This document shows, one piece after another, positions 21,115 through 32,730 of a stretch of DNA of 64,000 bases; positions within the stretch are counted from its first letter, which is position 1, and each line of letters begins with the position of its first letter. The DNA comes from Ornithodoros turicata (lineage: Eukaryota > Arthropoda > Arachnida > Ixodida > Argasidae). A model generated the notes under the pieces. It saw only the letters and a list, made by a program, of their open reading frames with translations. It did no database searches and was not told the DNA's origin. Position numbers and translations under genes: made by a program. The stretch covers positions 85,478,160-85,542,159 of the forward strand of contig NC_088202.1 of assembly GCF_037126465.1 (NCBI RefSeq), written 5' to 3'.

Positions 21115-24100
21115 CTACATGAGCTGACTCGCTCTCCAACGTGTTAAATCTGTAAAAGTCGCTCCTGACCTAACCTTGGTCAATCTCAACGGGTCCATAT
21201 TCTGCATGAACTGACTCGCACTCCAACGTGTGAAATATGTAAAAGTCTCTCCTGACCTAACCTTGCTCAATCTCGACGGGTCCATATTCTGCATGAACTG
21301 ACTCGCTCTCCAACGTGTGAAATATGTAAAAGTCTCTCCTGACCTAACCTTGCTCAATCTCGACGGGTCCATATTCTACATGAGCTGACTCGCTCTCCAA
21401 CGTGTTAAATCTGTAAAAGTCTCTCCTGACCTAACCTTGCTCAATCTCGACGGGTCCATATTCTGCATGAACTGACTCGCTCTCCAACGTGTTAAATCTG
21501 TAAAAGTCTCTCCTGACCTAACCTTGCTCAATCTCGACGGGTCCATATTCTACATGAGCTGACTCGCTCTCCAGCGTGTGAAATATGTAAAAGTCTCTCC
21601 TGACCTAACCTTGGTCAATCTCAACGGGTCCATATTCTACATGAGCTGACTCGCTCTCCAGCGTGTGAAATATGTAAAAGTCTCTCCTAACCTAACCTTG
21701 GTCAATCTCGACGGGTCCATATTCTACATCAACTGACTCGCTCTCCAACGTTTGAAATATGTAAACGTCTCTCCTGACCCAACCTTGGTCAATCCCAACG
21801 GGTCCATATTCTACATGAACTGACTCGCTCTCCAACGTGTGAAATATGTAAAAGTCTCTCCTGACCTAACCTGGTCAATCTCAACGGGTCCATATTCTAC
21901 ATGAGCTGACTCGCTCTCCAACGTGTGAAATATGTAAAAGTCTCTCCTGACCCAACCTTTGTCAATCTCGACGGGTCTATATTCTACATGAACTGACTAG
22001 CTCTCCAACGTGTGAAATATGTAAAAGTCTCTCCTGACCCAACCTTTGTCAATCTCGACGGGTCCATATTCTGCATGAACTGACTCGCTCTCCAACATGT
22101 GAAATATGTAAAAGTCTCTCCTGACCTAACCTTGCTCAATCTTGACGGGTCCATATTCTACATGAGCTGACTCGCTCTCCAACGTGTTAAATCTGTAAAA
22201 GTCTCCCCTGACCTAACCTTGGTCAATCTCGCCGGGTTCATATTCTACATGAATGACTAGCTCTCCAACGTGTGAAATATGTAAAAGTCTCTCCTGCCTA
22301 ACCTTTGTCAATCTCAACGGGTCCATATTCTACATGAACTGACTCGCTCTCCAACGTGTTAAATCTGTAAAAGTCTCTCCTGACCTAACCTTGCTCAATC
22401 TCGACGGGTCTATATTCTGCATGAACTGACTCGCTCTCCAACGTGTTAAATCTGTAAAGTCTCTCCTGACCTAACCTTGCTCAATCTCGACGGGTCCATA
22501 TTCTACATGAACTGACTCGCTCTCCAACGGGTGAAATTTAAGAGGTCCGGGATTTGCCAGTCCAACGGGTGAAATATGTAAAAGTCTCTCCTGACCTAAC
22601 CTTGGTCAATCTCAACGGGTCCATATTCTACATGAGCTGACTCGCTCTCCAGCGTGTGAAATATGTAAAAGTCTCTCCTAACCTAACCTTGGTCAATCTC
22701 GACGGGGCCATATTCTACATAAACTGACTCGCTCTCCAACGTTTGAAATATGTAAACGTCTCTCCTGACCCAACCTTGGTCAATCCCAACGGGTCCATAT
22801 TCTACATGAACTGACTCGCTCTCCAACGTGTGAAATATGAAAAAGTCTCTCCTGACCTAACCTGGTCAATCTCAACGGGTCCATATTCTACATGAGCTGA
22901 CTCGCTCTCCAACGTGTGAAATATGTAAAAGTCTCTCCTGACCCAACCTTTGTCAATCTCGACGGGTCTATATTCTACATGAACTGACTAGCTCTCCAAC
23001 GTGTGAAATATGTAAAAGTCTCTCCTGACCTAACCTTTGTCAATCTCGACGGGTCCATATTCTGCATGAACTGACTCGCTCTCCAACATGTGAAATATGT
23101 AAAAGTCTCTCCTGACCTAACCTTGCTCAATCTTGACGGGTCCATATTCTACATGAGCTGACTCGCTCTCCAACGTGTTAAATCTGTAAAAGTCTCCCCT
23201 GACCTAACCTTGGTCAATCTCGCCGGGTTCATATTCTACATGAATGACTAGCTCTCCAACGTGTGAAATATGTAAAAGTCTCTCTTGCCTAACCTTTGTC
23301 AATCTCAACGGGTTCATATTCTACATGAACTGACTCGCTCTCCAACGTGTGAAATATGTAAAAGTCTCTCCTGACCTAACCTTGGTCAATCTCGACGGGT
23401 TCATATTCTACATGAATGACTCGCTCTCCAACTTTTGAAATATGTAAACGTCTCTCCTGACCCGACCTTGGTCAATCCCAACGGGTCCATATTCTACATG
23501 AACTGACTCGCTCTCCAACGTGTTAAATCTGTAAAAGTCTCCCTGACCTAACCTTGCTCAATCTCGACGGGTCCATATTCTGCATGAACTGACTCGCTCT
23601 CCAACGTGTGAAATATGTAAACGTCTCTCCTGACCTAACCTTGCTCAATCTCGACGGGTCCATATTCTACATGAGCTGACTCGCTCTCCAACGTGTTAAA
23701 TCTGTAAAAGTCGCTCCTGACCTAACCTTGGTCAATCTCAACGGGTCCATATTCTGCATGAACTGACTCGCTCTCCAACGTGTGAAATATGTAAAAGTCT
23801 CTCCTGACCTAACCTTGCTCAATCTCGACGGGTCCATATTCTGCATGAACTGACTCGCTCTCCAACGTGTGAAATATGTAAAAGTCTCTCCTGACCTAAC
23901 CTTGCTCAATCTCGACGGGTCCATATTCTACATGAGCTGACTCGCTCTCCAACGTGTTAAATCTGTAAAAGTCTCTCCTGACCTAACCTTGCTCAATCTC
24001 GACGGGTCCATATTCTGCATGAACTGACTCGCTCTCCAACGTGTTAAATCTGTAAAAGTCTCTCCTGACCTAACCTTGCTCAATCTCGACGGGTCCATAT

Positions 24101-24960
24101 TCTACATGAGCTGACTCGCTCTCCAGCGTGTGAAATATGTAAAAGTCTCTCCTGACCTAACCTTGGTCAATCTCAACGGGTCCATATTCTACATGAGCTG
24201 ACTCGCTCTCCAGCGTGTGAAATATGTAAAAGTCTCTCCTAACCTAACCTTGGTCAATCTCGACGGGTCCATATTCTACATCAACTGACTCGCTCTCCAA
24301 CGTTTGAAATATGTAAACGTCTCTCCTGACCCAACCTTGGTCAATCCCAACGGGTCCATATTCTACATGAACTGACTCGCTCTCCAACGTGTGAAATATG
24401 TAAAAGTCTCTCCTGACCTAACCTGGTCAATCTCAACGGGTCCATATTCTACATGAGCTGACTCGCTCTCCAACGTGTGAAATATGTAAAAGTCTCTCCT
24501 GACCCAACCTTTGTCAATCTCGACGGGTCTATATTCTACATGAACTGACTAGCTCTCCAACGTGTGAAATATGTAAAGGTCTCTCCTGACCTAACCTTTG
24601 TCAATCTCGACGGGTCCATATTCTGCATGAACTGACTCGCTCTCCAACATGTGAAATATGTAAAAGTCTCTCCTGACCTAACCTTGCTCAATCTTGACGG
24701 GTCCATATTCTACATGAGCTGACTCGCTCTCCAACGTGTTAAATCTGTAAAAGTCTACCCTGACCTAACCTTGGTCAATCTCGCCGGGTTCATATTCTAC
24801 ATGAATGACTAGCTCTCCAACGTGTGAAATATGTAAAAGTCTCTCCTGCCTAACCTTTGTCAATCTCAACGGGTCCATATTCTACATGAACTGACTCGCT
24901 CTCCAACGTGTGAAATATGTAAAAGTCTCTCCTGACTTAACCTTGCTCAATCTCGACGTG
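21115..24960. repeat. Second higher-order pattern, offsets 991 and 2552 bp
   Basis: The block starting ACATGAGCTGACTCGCTCTC with CAGCGTGTG occurs at about 21631, 22622 and 24183, each followed by the same succession of variants (CTAACCTAACC, CAACGTTTGAAATATG, CCTGGTCAATCTCAACG, CAACATGTGAAATATG). Offsets are therefore 991 and 2552. The 85-residue frames at 21115 and 23667 belong to this duplication. Confidence 0.8.
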
Positions 24961-25918
24961 TCCATATTCTACATGAGCTGACTCGCTCTCCAACTGTTAA
25001 ATCTGTAAAAGTCTCTCCTGACCTAACCTTGGTCAATATCGACGGGTTCATATTCTACATGAACTGACTCGCTCTCCAACGTGTGACATATATAAAAGGC
25101 TCTCCGACCAAACCTTAGTCAATCTCGAGGGATGCATATTCTACATGAACTGACTCGCTCTCCAACGTGTGAAATATGTAAAAGTCTCTCCTGACCTAAC
25201 CTTGATCAGACTCGACGGATCCATATTCTACATGAACTGACTCGCTCTCCAACGTGTTAAATCTGTAAAAGTCTCTCCTGACCTAACCTTGGTCAATCTC
25301 GACGGGTCCATATTCTACATGAACTGACTCGCTTTCCAACGGGTGAAATTTAAGAGGTCCGGGATTTGCCAGTCCAACGGGTGAAATATGTAAAAGTAAA
25401 CGGGGCCATATTCTACATGAGCTGACTCGCTCTCCAGCGTGTGAAATATGTAAAAGTCTCTCCTAACCTAACCTTGGTCAATCTCGAGGGGTCCATATTC
25501 TACATCAACTGACTCGCTCTCCAACGTGTGAAATATGTAAAAGTCTCTCCTGACCCAACCTTTGTCAATCTCGACGGGTCTATATTCTACATGAACTGAC
25601 TAGCTCTCCAACGTGTGAAATATGTAAAAGTCTCTCCTGACCTAACCTTTGTCAATCTCAACGGGTCCACATGAACTGACTCGCTCTCCAACGTGTGAAA
25701 TATGTAAAAGTCTCTCCTGACCTAACCATGGTCAATCTCGATGGGTCCATATTCTACATGAACTGATTCGCTCTCCCGAAATATGTAAGTCTCTCCTGAC
25801 CTAACCTTGGCCAATCTCGACGGGTCCATATTCTACATGAACTGACTCGCTCTCCAACGTGTGACATATGCAAAAGGATCTCCTGACCTAACCTTGGTCA
25901 GTCTCGATGGGTCATATT

Positions 25919-27068
25919 TAGGGTTTCCGGTTTTCGGTAGTTATCGAAAAGCACCGATAAACGTACGCCGGTAAAATTTTCTCATGTTCGGTGGAAACGG
26001 ATTTTGCACCGATAGCCATCGTAAATGACCTTCTCAGGCTGCTCGGGTTTGCACCAAAGAAGGGAATCACTCAAGCAACTGATGAACTCCACTTCCCTCA
26101 AAGGCATGAAATCGGAGAAAATTGCGGAACCTAATGTTGGGAGACTCTGCGGTATTGTATACTAAGTTGACCTTTCTGTCAGAAACCTCAAGCATTATTG
26201 TTGAAATCATGAAACTGATTGAGTCAGGGCGTACAATAGTAACTGATGTTTTATACGTGCTTGGACTGCGACTGGAAGCGAAACTGCAGACGTGGTGTGA
26301 AACAACACTGCGTTCGGATTTTGGAACAAGAACAACAATCCTTCTAGAGACGATGACGGAGTTACATCGGGGGCAGTGCGTGACAGCATCCAGTAGATTT
26401 TACGAGACTGTACCCACAAAGTGGATCTCTACAAGGGAAGGGAACCTGCCTCTCAGAATGGACATTTCAGATGAATCCTTCTAGTACAAAGTCCGGGTTA
26501 TTGATCCCACCAACAAGTCCGAAGTAGGCGGTAGCGCTGAGCACATTCTTCACGCTTTTAAGTGTGTCGTGTCATCCTACCACAACCCCAGGACGAGCTG
26601 TCTGAATATCTTTTGGTGACTGTGACCCCAACAAGTGACTTTTCTATTGCCGGGTTCTGGGTGGCGCACAAGGAACAGTGGCCGGCGCTGTCGGCCACTG
26701 TCGGACTTGCATGCACTTCCGGTATCAAGTGCTAATGTAGAACGCGCGTTCACGCACTTAACATTTTTGAAGCGAAAAGAGCGGTCTGCGATGTCTGCCG
26801 AGTCTCTTAACATGCAACTGGCCATCTATTACAATAAATTCAGGTCATAGCCGTTATAACTCTTGTAGAATTTGAAAATAAAGTGCTTTGTTACTGTACG
26901 TATAGCTATAGCGCGACAGTGTCGTTTCAAGTCGATTTTCACCCAGTGTCATGATGTTTAAAATATTTCCATCGAAAGCCACCGCATTGTGGTGAGCGGA
27001 ATAACCACCGTTTTTTTTTTTTTCACCGTTTCTCTAAAAAAAATAACCACCGAAAGCCGGAAACCCTA
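25919..27068 (+). mobile_element. hAT transposon inserted in the satellite edge
   Basis: TIRs TAGGGTTTCCGGTTTTCGGT (25919) and, inverted, TAGGGTTTCCGGCTTTCGGT (ending 27068) match 19 of 20. Flanking 8-mers are GTCATATT (25911-25918) and GCCATATT (27069-27076). The target is the satellite (GGGTCCATATTCTAC), whose remnant CATATTCTACA continues after the right duplication. It contains a decayed transposase and is shortened at 1150 bp compared with 2.5-4 kb for autonomous hATs. The 2660-3090 element is a smaller relative. Confidence 0.9.
26122..26850 (+). pseudogene. hAT transposase, C-terminal part
   Basis: The clear part is the hATC dimerisation domain in the frame ending 26850: LHALPVSSANVERAFTHLTF, then LKRKERSAMSAESLNMQLAI. 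Just upstream in another frame FSIAGFWVAHKEQWPALSA and DELSEYLLVTVTP precede it, so a frameshift lies near 26690-26710. The 120-codon frame at 26122-26484 precedes it and may be a middle segment, but I see no RNase H-fold motif there. N-terminal zinc finger and catalytic DDE core are not recognisable. Non-functional. Confidence 0.75.
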
Positions 27069-27149
27069 GCCATATTCTACAGCTTCTACAATTGATTGAC
27101 CTGTCCTAATGATTTTTATTAGTGCCCGAGAATGTAAGAAATAAAGCAG

Positions 27150-27420
27150 TTGCAAAAGAAGAGGCATGTAAAGCGGCGATCTTTTGTCTGCGTCCCGGGC
27201 ATTCCACGCCGGGACGGGGAGGTGACCGTCAGGGGTTCGAATTCAGGAGCCGGCGGTGCTGTCTGTGTGTTTTCCTCAATGTCGGCCCAGTTCCCTGTGA
27301 AGTCGACCCAGGACGCACGATCCCCCCACCCCACCCCCCGTAATAGTCGTGACGTTGCCCGCCTGAGCGTGGCCGACTACGGCAAGCAGTTCCATATTCC
27401 ATCATCACAACCGGTCCCAT
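27150..27420 (+). mobile_element. SINE-A, plus orientation
   Basis: B box GGGGTTCGAATTC at 27233-27245, then CCGGCGGTGCTGTCTGTGTG, CCCAGTTCCCTGTGAAGTC, CCAGGACGCACGATCC, GTCGTGACGTTGCCCGCC, TGAGCGTGGCCGACTACGGC and a short CAT-rich end. A short deletion removes part of the middle. Frames across it are spurious. Confidence 0.8.
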
Positions 27421-28680
27421 TAGTGGCCAGACGCCCTTTTAACATACCCCGCTGGAATTATCCAACGAGCTTTCTACAGTTTCTGAACTGCTACCGCCAT
27501 CTCTGAAAATGTGCTTCAACGACAGAAGGCGCGCTATTTGAGCGTCAAGGGCCATCAAGGCATGTTTTGCGTTGCATTTAACTTCTTCAGTTCTCTTAAG
27601 ATTTGCTTGCGAATGTGTTACAAGTACGCTGGATGAAGACGGATATTAATAAGAGACGAACGGGCCGGGTGGTACATGACAGCAACAAAAACGACTAAGG
27701 TAACACGGAGAGACAACGTATGATGACTATGGCGGGCTACGACGACGTTCCCTGTCTGTCGACGTTTCGTGTTACCTTCGTCGTCTTTGTTGTTGTCATG
27801 GCATTTTTCGTGTTTTGGCATTGTTTTAAATGGTGAACTGCACATCAGTTATGCAGGTTATTCCACCTGTGTGGCACACTACACATTATCAGCTCATTTT
27901 CATGGAAGTGTCAATCCTGGACCTCGCCCAATTAATCTAAGTCCGACCTGAACTAATCTAAAGTGATCTAAAGCTCATTTTAAATTATCAGTCAGTTTTC
28001 TGAGGAAATTTATTCGACGTCTGTCAACGATGAGTGAATGAATCAGTTCATGACTGAATGATTAAATAATACGTCGCTGTACATGTAACAGTTGAACGCG
28101 TCGACGGTTATTGGAGATGGGCAATAACCGAATGCATTGAACTTAGTATAACATTCATTTTCATTTTCAGTCATTTTCACGTAGTTTCTTGGCATTACAC
28201 TGTGAATAGTTTGGAATTATTTATTTGGTTCCTGTTGAATTCGTTTGGGTTTCCCTGGTTTCTTTGGTTATATTTGCATATTAATTTGAGTTTCTCGGCC
28301 TCCAGTAGTTTCAGTGAAATCTTATTGGGCCTGGAATGGATTCGTATGGGTTCTCTCAGGTGTTACATTCGTTTATGTGTTGTTTAGAGTTTAATTTTTT
28401 TACTTTGCTCTCGATTTTGCCCGATTTAAGTTGTCATTTTGCTTGTTCTTGGCTATTTACTAGTATTTCATGGATTGCTCTCGATTTTTTATTCTGATTG
28501 GCCTTTAATGACTTCCTTCAGAGCTTGTTGGTTTTCAGTAGTCCGTCTTCGTTGTGGCATATCCGTAAACTTTGGGATGTCAGGAACATGTGTTCGAAAT
28601 ATCTCGTTCCAAAACTGCGCAGATTTTATTCAAACGAGCGCTTCGCCTCTGCGAATCGAGGGGACACTGAAAGCAGCGCA
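27421..28680. other. Unassigned, with inverted repeat at 27676-27803
   Basis: GACAGCAACAAAAACGACTA with AGGTAACAC (27678-27706) pairs with GTGTTACCTTCGTCGTCTTT and GTTGTTGTC (27770-27798), leaving a 63-base loop. The rest is T-rich, with no recognisable coding. Confidence 0.55.
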
Positions 28681-31040
28681 CTGCTGATAACATCCGGCAC
28701 CAGGCAGGGGGGTCGGACTCGCTCAAAAAAGCGTGACTACACGGGAGCTGCCCTCAGTTGGTCATGGAAGGCGTTGCCTTCCGTTGGCTGCTTCATTCCG
28801 CTAAACTTGACGTCCCCGACAACACACTGTCATCCCAGGGATATCCTAAGAGCATCATGCATGGACAGGGGTGACATCCCCGGGAAGGTGAATCTGATCC
28901 TCAAATCACCCTCAACATGTCATTTTGGCACTAATATAGCGTCCCCACGGTATCCTCAAAACATCCACAGACGCTATACTTGAGGACAACTTTAGAACAG
29001 CGCCAGAGCGCTTCTAGGGTGGACCATTCTTTGTATTTTTCTTTTATTTTTTATGTGCTGACACATTCAACCGATATCAACGTTGTTTTTATTGCAGATG
29101 CACAGAAAACAGTTGCATACCGATTCCATTCATATTGGTTAACTGCCGCAATAAAGTCTGGCTGTTCGTTCCTAGCGCATTCCATAGCGGACAGTAAGCG
29201 CTGCGGTTTAAAAAGGAAGCAGACAGAAATATAAAAGACATAGAAAAACCCACTCCGAAAGGTACTAGAATTCTCTTCCGAAGCGAAAACATATACTATT
29301 TCTTACTTATTACGCGACCCTCCGTGTCAGGGTCGCCTGCAACACAAAATGAAGGGTGAGCTGTCCACGTTTCTTTCGATTACGCAAAGAAAAAATACGC
29401 CAAGCGAGGAATTGATTGAAGTATGAGCTCTGGATCACTGCAAAGTCTATGTTTCTTACTCCTTTTGTTTTGAGACATTCAGGTAGGACTTTTGAAAGTC
29501 AAAAGCAGTGCAACAGAATCGCGCATTTCTGTCCTTTCCACGAGAAATGATCCATGTATCGTAGACAGTCATCCTTTTCGGAGACAAAAAATTTTACGCT
29601 GGGCCACCCCTTGTTTCAGAAAAATGTCAATCCGGTCCAAGGATCGGTCTAAAAACAAAACGAATGTGTTCAGGGAGTCTGCGCAGGTAAACTAAACAAA
29701 GTAATATTTCTCGTCCCGGTAGCTACCCACAGGGACGGGCACAGGACGTACCTGAATGACTCTTCACAGACAGTCCCTGAGTGTCATCCTCAGGACGTTC
29801 TAGGGATACGCCTCGAAGGACGAGGACACGATGACACTGTGGGGACATCCTGAGGACCGTGTGTGTTCTTGGGGGTGCTCGTTTTCCTAAATTCATCACT
29901 TATCTAAATTCGGCGTACTATGTGCGTATCTGATATGTATTCATTAAACAAATAAGCAATGAATATTTTCCCACTACATCACTTGCTCGTGTGCTGTCGT
30001 TCGTTCGTCACTTTATTATCACGAAACCTGACCGACCAGAGCATGGAATGGCGGGTGGTTTCGTTTTTGCCATTTCCGGTTCCCGTTGGTTCGCAGAGCA
30101 GCATGAAAATGGCAGTTTACTGTGTGTATTCACCTTTGGAATACTGTTGCCTTCGGAAATACATGCCTACATTCGTTAAGATGGGTAACGATTTATTGAT
30201 TTCGCTCGCAAAGCCTACAAACGCCACTTCAAGACGTCATAGGCGGTAGACAGCTTCATCTGATGAAAGATGGAAGTCACTGAAAAGGTTAGCCAGCTGT
30301 AGGACTCGAAGCTGTATGTGTTTGACCTTTCTATGTTGTTCCAGCCTCAGAACATCAGTTCTCTCAGCTTCATCTGCTTCGGTGGAAAGCAAAGGACTGG
30401 CCGTGTCGCAGGTAATCTCATAGATAAGATATGATTCACGTTCGATATAACAACGTTTACCTTGTAATTCCTATAGCACTACTCAATTCTGCACGTATCC
30501 CGAAGATTCGTACGTACTCAACGCAATTACACCGCTTGCCTCGCTTCCTACGGTGGACGTCGTTCCCTCCATCGGCTCGTTCCCCCGTTTGACGTCCCAA
30601 CGTGACTGCACATGGTTAGCAACCAACGGAGCAGCTCCGCTGTAGTTAGGGGGCTGAAATTCGTCCACTAACCCTGTCCATGACCAACGGATGGCTGCGC
30701 CCGGGCTGTCACGCTCGGGATAGGAGAATCCCATTGACGGCGCGCCAAGTACGTACGTTCTATAGAGTCTTCCTATATTAACTCTATGACACCAGGCAAG
30801 GCAGAATGCAGGATTCGTAGCTAAAGCCCCTATACCTCGTAAAAGTAGCGCGAACCTTTGAGGATCGCCGATTTCCTCCTCTCTCACGCGGACGGCGTCT
30901 TGCCTTTTTCATTGGGCTTTCGCTATCACGTGGTGCGGAGCCTCTTTCGTAGCCGCCATTCCCGCTGCAGAAAGCAGGAAGACGTAGGGAGTTACAATGG
31001 CAAACTATACGACTGCGCTTGTTTCCGAGTCTCCCTGTCA
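28681..31040. other. No gene recognised; two blocks rich in GGACATCC-like motifs
   Basis: 28810-28990 and 29705-29880 share short motifs such as GGGATATCCT, GGACATCCTGAGGAC and GTCATCC in both orientations, perhaps ends of one unknown element. 30480-31030 is less AT-rich and has a 134-codon minus frame without domain; it lies just upstream of the THAP-like exon and contains GCCGCCATTCCCGC at 30952-30965, the sort of motif found near promoters. Confidence 0.4.
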
Positions 31041-31126
31041 ATGTTTTATGCAAAAATTAGTTGCTGTGCGTTCGGGTGCCATACCCGATATGGCGAAGGC
31101 AAGAACTTTTGGCGTTGCCTTTCATT
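31041..31126 (+). pseudogene. Candidate THAP-domain first exon (or decayed THAP element)
   Basis: The frame from ATG 31041 reads MFYAKISCCAFGCHTRYGEG then KNFWRCLSL and stops. C-C-A-F-G-C-x-x-R-Y is the start of the THAP C2CH zinc finger (pattern C-x2-4-C). In the family the first coding exon often ends shortly after this Cys pair, and here ATT/GTGAGG at 31124-31132 could be a donor. No second exon with the C-x2-H half is visible downstream, so it may be a broken gene or a P-element/THAP transposon remnant. The frame is open upstream to 30858. Confidence 0.5.
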
Positions 31127-31131
31127 GTGAG

Positions 31132-31829
31132 GGTATTTATAAGGGAACGCCACCATCTAAGCTTTGCGAAGGAGAGGCGTTGCAGGCCTTTCAGTTTTGT
31201 CAAGCACACACCTTCATTGCTTTTATCTTAGCTTACCCATGCTGTCGCCAAGCAAAGCTTTCATCGTCATCGCGTAGCCACATTTTGCGTGCGGTTGCGC
31301 CGCGTTAGTGAAGTTTTGTTTGTGTTCAGGACTATTTATCACTGATTTATCACGCTTATGCGGTCAGTGCATGATATGACATTGCATGCATTTTTGAGAA
31401 CGTAAAACAGTACGGAGTTGTTTTTTTGTTTGTTTGTAACGAAAAAAAAGAGGAGAAATTGAACTCGTCTCCCGACGGAGACGGAGACGTTAGTACGGAG
31501 TATTTGACCGTACAGTATACCGTTCTCCTCTTCTAAATCAACGTACCTCAGAGAACAGTGTCGTTTGTTGAAGTTCCTGTTCACGTGTGATGCCTTATGA
31601 AAGTTACTTTTTCTGTCCCCAACCACTTCACTTTATTGAACAAAGTTGAATCAACTCGTTTGAAACAAGCAAGGGTGCTGTTTGAATCGAGCGGCTTTTC
31701 AATACGTTCAAAACATGGCAGGCCGTACAAAATTTCAAGATTCTACGAAAGTAACCCAAAGTATGGCTTATCGGAGCTTTAATAAAGGACAGCCTAATTA
31801 CTTACGCAATGCCCTACGACAGATAGTCC
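31132..31829. other. No recognised feature
   Basis: Would be intron if the THAP-like exon were real. No acceptor or second exon could be supported. Confidence 0.4.
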
Positions 31830-31831
31830 TA

Positions 31832-32080
31832 CACTCTTAAAAATGAACTTCATCTCATAGCACGCTCCTAGCCAACCATTATCTCGAATGATATCGTTAT
31901 CTGCCCTGATTTGTTGAAAACAGGAGCCGTACGCCATTTCTGTGACACTTATGCTGTTCATAATTGTCACAGAAAAGGCGTACGCCCCGTGTTTTCAACA
32001 AGTCAGGGCAGATAACGATATCATTCGAGATAATGGTTGGCTAGGAGCGTGCTATGCGGTGAAGTTCATTTTTAAGAGTG
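31832..32080. mobile_element. Foldback MITE (249 bp) with TA target duplication
   Basis: Arms of about 110 bases: CACTCTTAAAAATGAACTTC at 31832 pairs with GAAGTTCATTTTTAAGAGTG ending 32080. Inner arms include AACCATTATCTCGAATGATA and ATCGTTATCTGCCCTGA. The loop is short (around 31940-31965). Flanking TA at 31830-31831 and 32081-32082 fits Tc1/mariner-type integration. No coding potential of its own. Confidence 0.85.
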
Positions 32081-32082
32081 TA

Positions 32083-32722
32083 CCTCTATTCTTATGCCAT
32101 CGATATGTCTCTACTATGAGAAACAGACGTTTATGTCCTTTTTTTCTTTTCTCTGATATTTTTCTTTTTTCTTCTTTTTTCATTTTGCCAGAGTATATGC
32201 TTTCTGAAACGACAAACAACTGAGAAGCAAAATAGAAGACGCAAACGAGCATAAGGGCGTCCTTCCAACTAGATTCTTCAATGACGAGTTTGTAAAAATT
32301 TATAAATAATAATCCGTCCAGCAGTCATCATCTACAACGCGTGTGACGCCTCACTCCAATGTATCTGCTCATTGCCACAAACACGTGGGCGCTTTATTAC
32401 ATGCGTTGTTTTAATTACTTTTCCCGCGTTGTTTCGGTTTCGGTTTAGTATCGTCATAATTTACGAATTAATTACTCGCGCAAAACGAATGCGAATGGTG
32501 TATTAAGTATCGAGGGCGTAGATCGTGTTCGGTATGATGTTCACCTAATCTTTTTCGAATCCTTGCGAAGTCTCCCTTTAAAGCCCCAGGTCAGATTTTG
32601 TGTTCCGGAGGAACGAGAAATTTGATTGGCTGAAGTGTGGGAAAGGAAAATCAGTGACGAAACCAAAATAACAAGGAAATTGACTTCTTGGGCGGGCCCA
32701 TTTGGAAATGCTTTCGCCGTGT
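32083..32722. other. No recognised feature
   Basis: Short frames only. T-rich at 32135-32190. Confidence 0.45.
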
Positions 32723-32730
32723 GTTATCGC

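Larger units (their letters stand above)
15432..25918. repeat. 87-bp satellite array, about 120 monomers
   Basis: The monomer runs through CTCGACGGGTCCATATTCTA, CATGAACTGACTCGCTCTCC, AACGTGTGAAATATGTAAAA, GTCTCTCCTGACCTAACCTT and GGTCAAT. Spacing of ACGGG at 20581 and 20668 gives 87 bases. Main variants: GTGTTAAATCTG for GTGTGAAATATG, CTGCATGAA for CTACATGAA, GGTC/GCTC/TGTC before AATCTC, and a long variant with a roughly 33-base insert (GGTGAAATTTAAGAGGTCCG) at about 15468, 15943, 18062, 22527 and 25340. Monomers decay toward the right edge (25080-25918), as expected at an array border. 87 is divisible by 3, so minus-strand frames with a 29-residue period arise wherever CTGC replaces CTAC. 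Confidence 0.95.

Noticed and set aside
15432..25918. Regularly spaced repeats suggesting a CRISPR array
   Set aside because: The repeats are contiguous 87-bp satellite monomers without unique spacers, in a eukaryotic context.
30483..30887. 134-codon minus frame as a gene
   Set aside because: No recognisable domain; more likely upstream sequence of the THAP-like exon.
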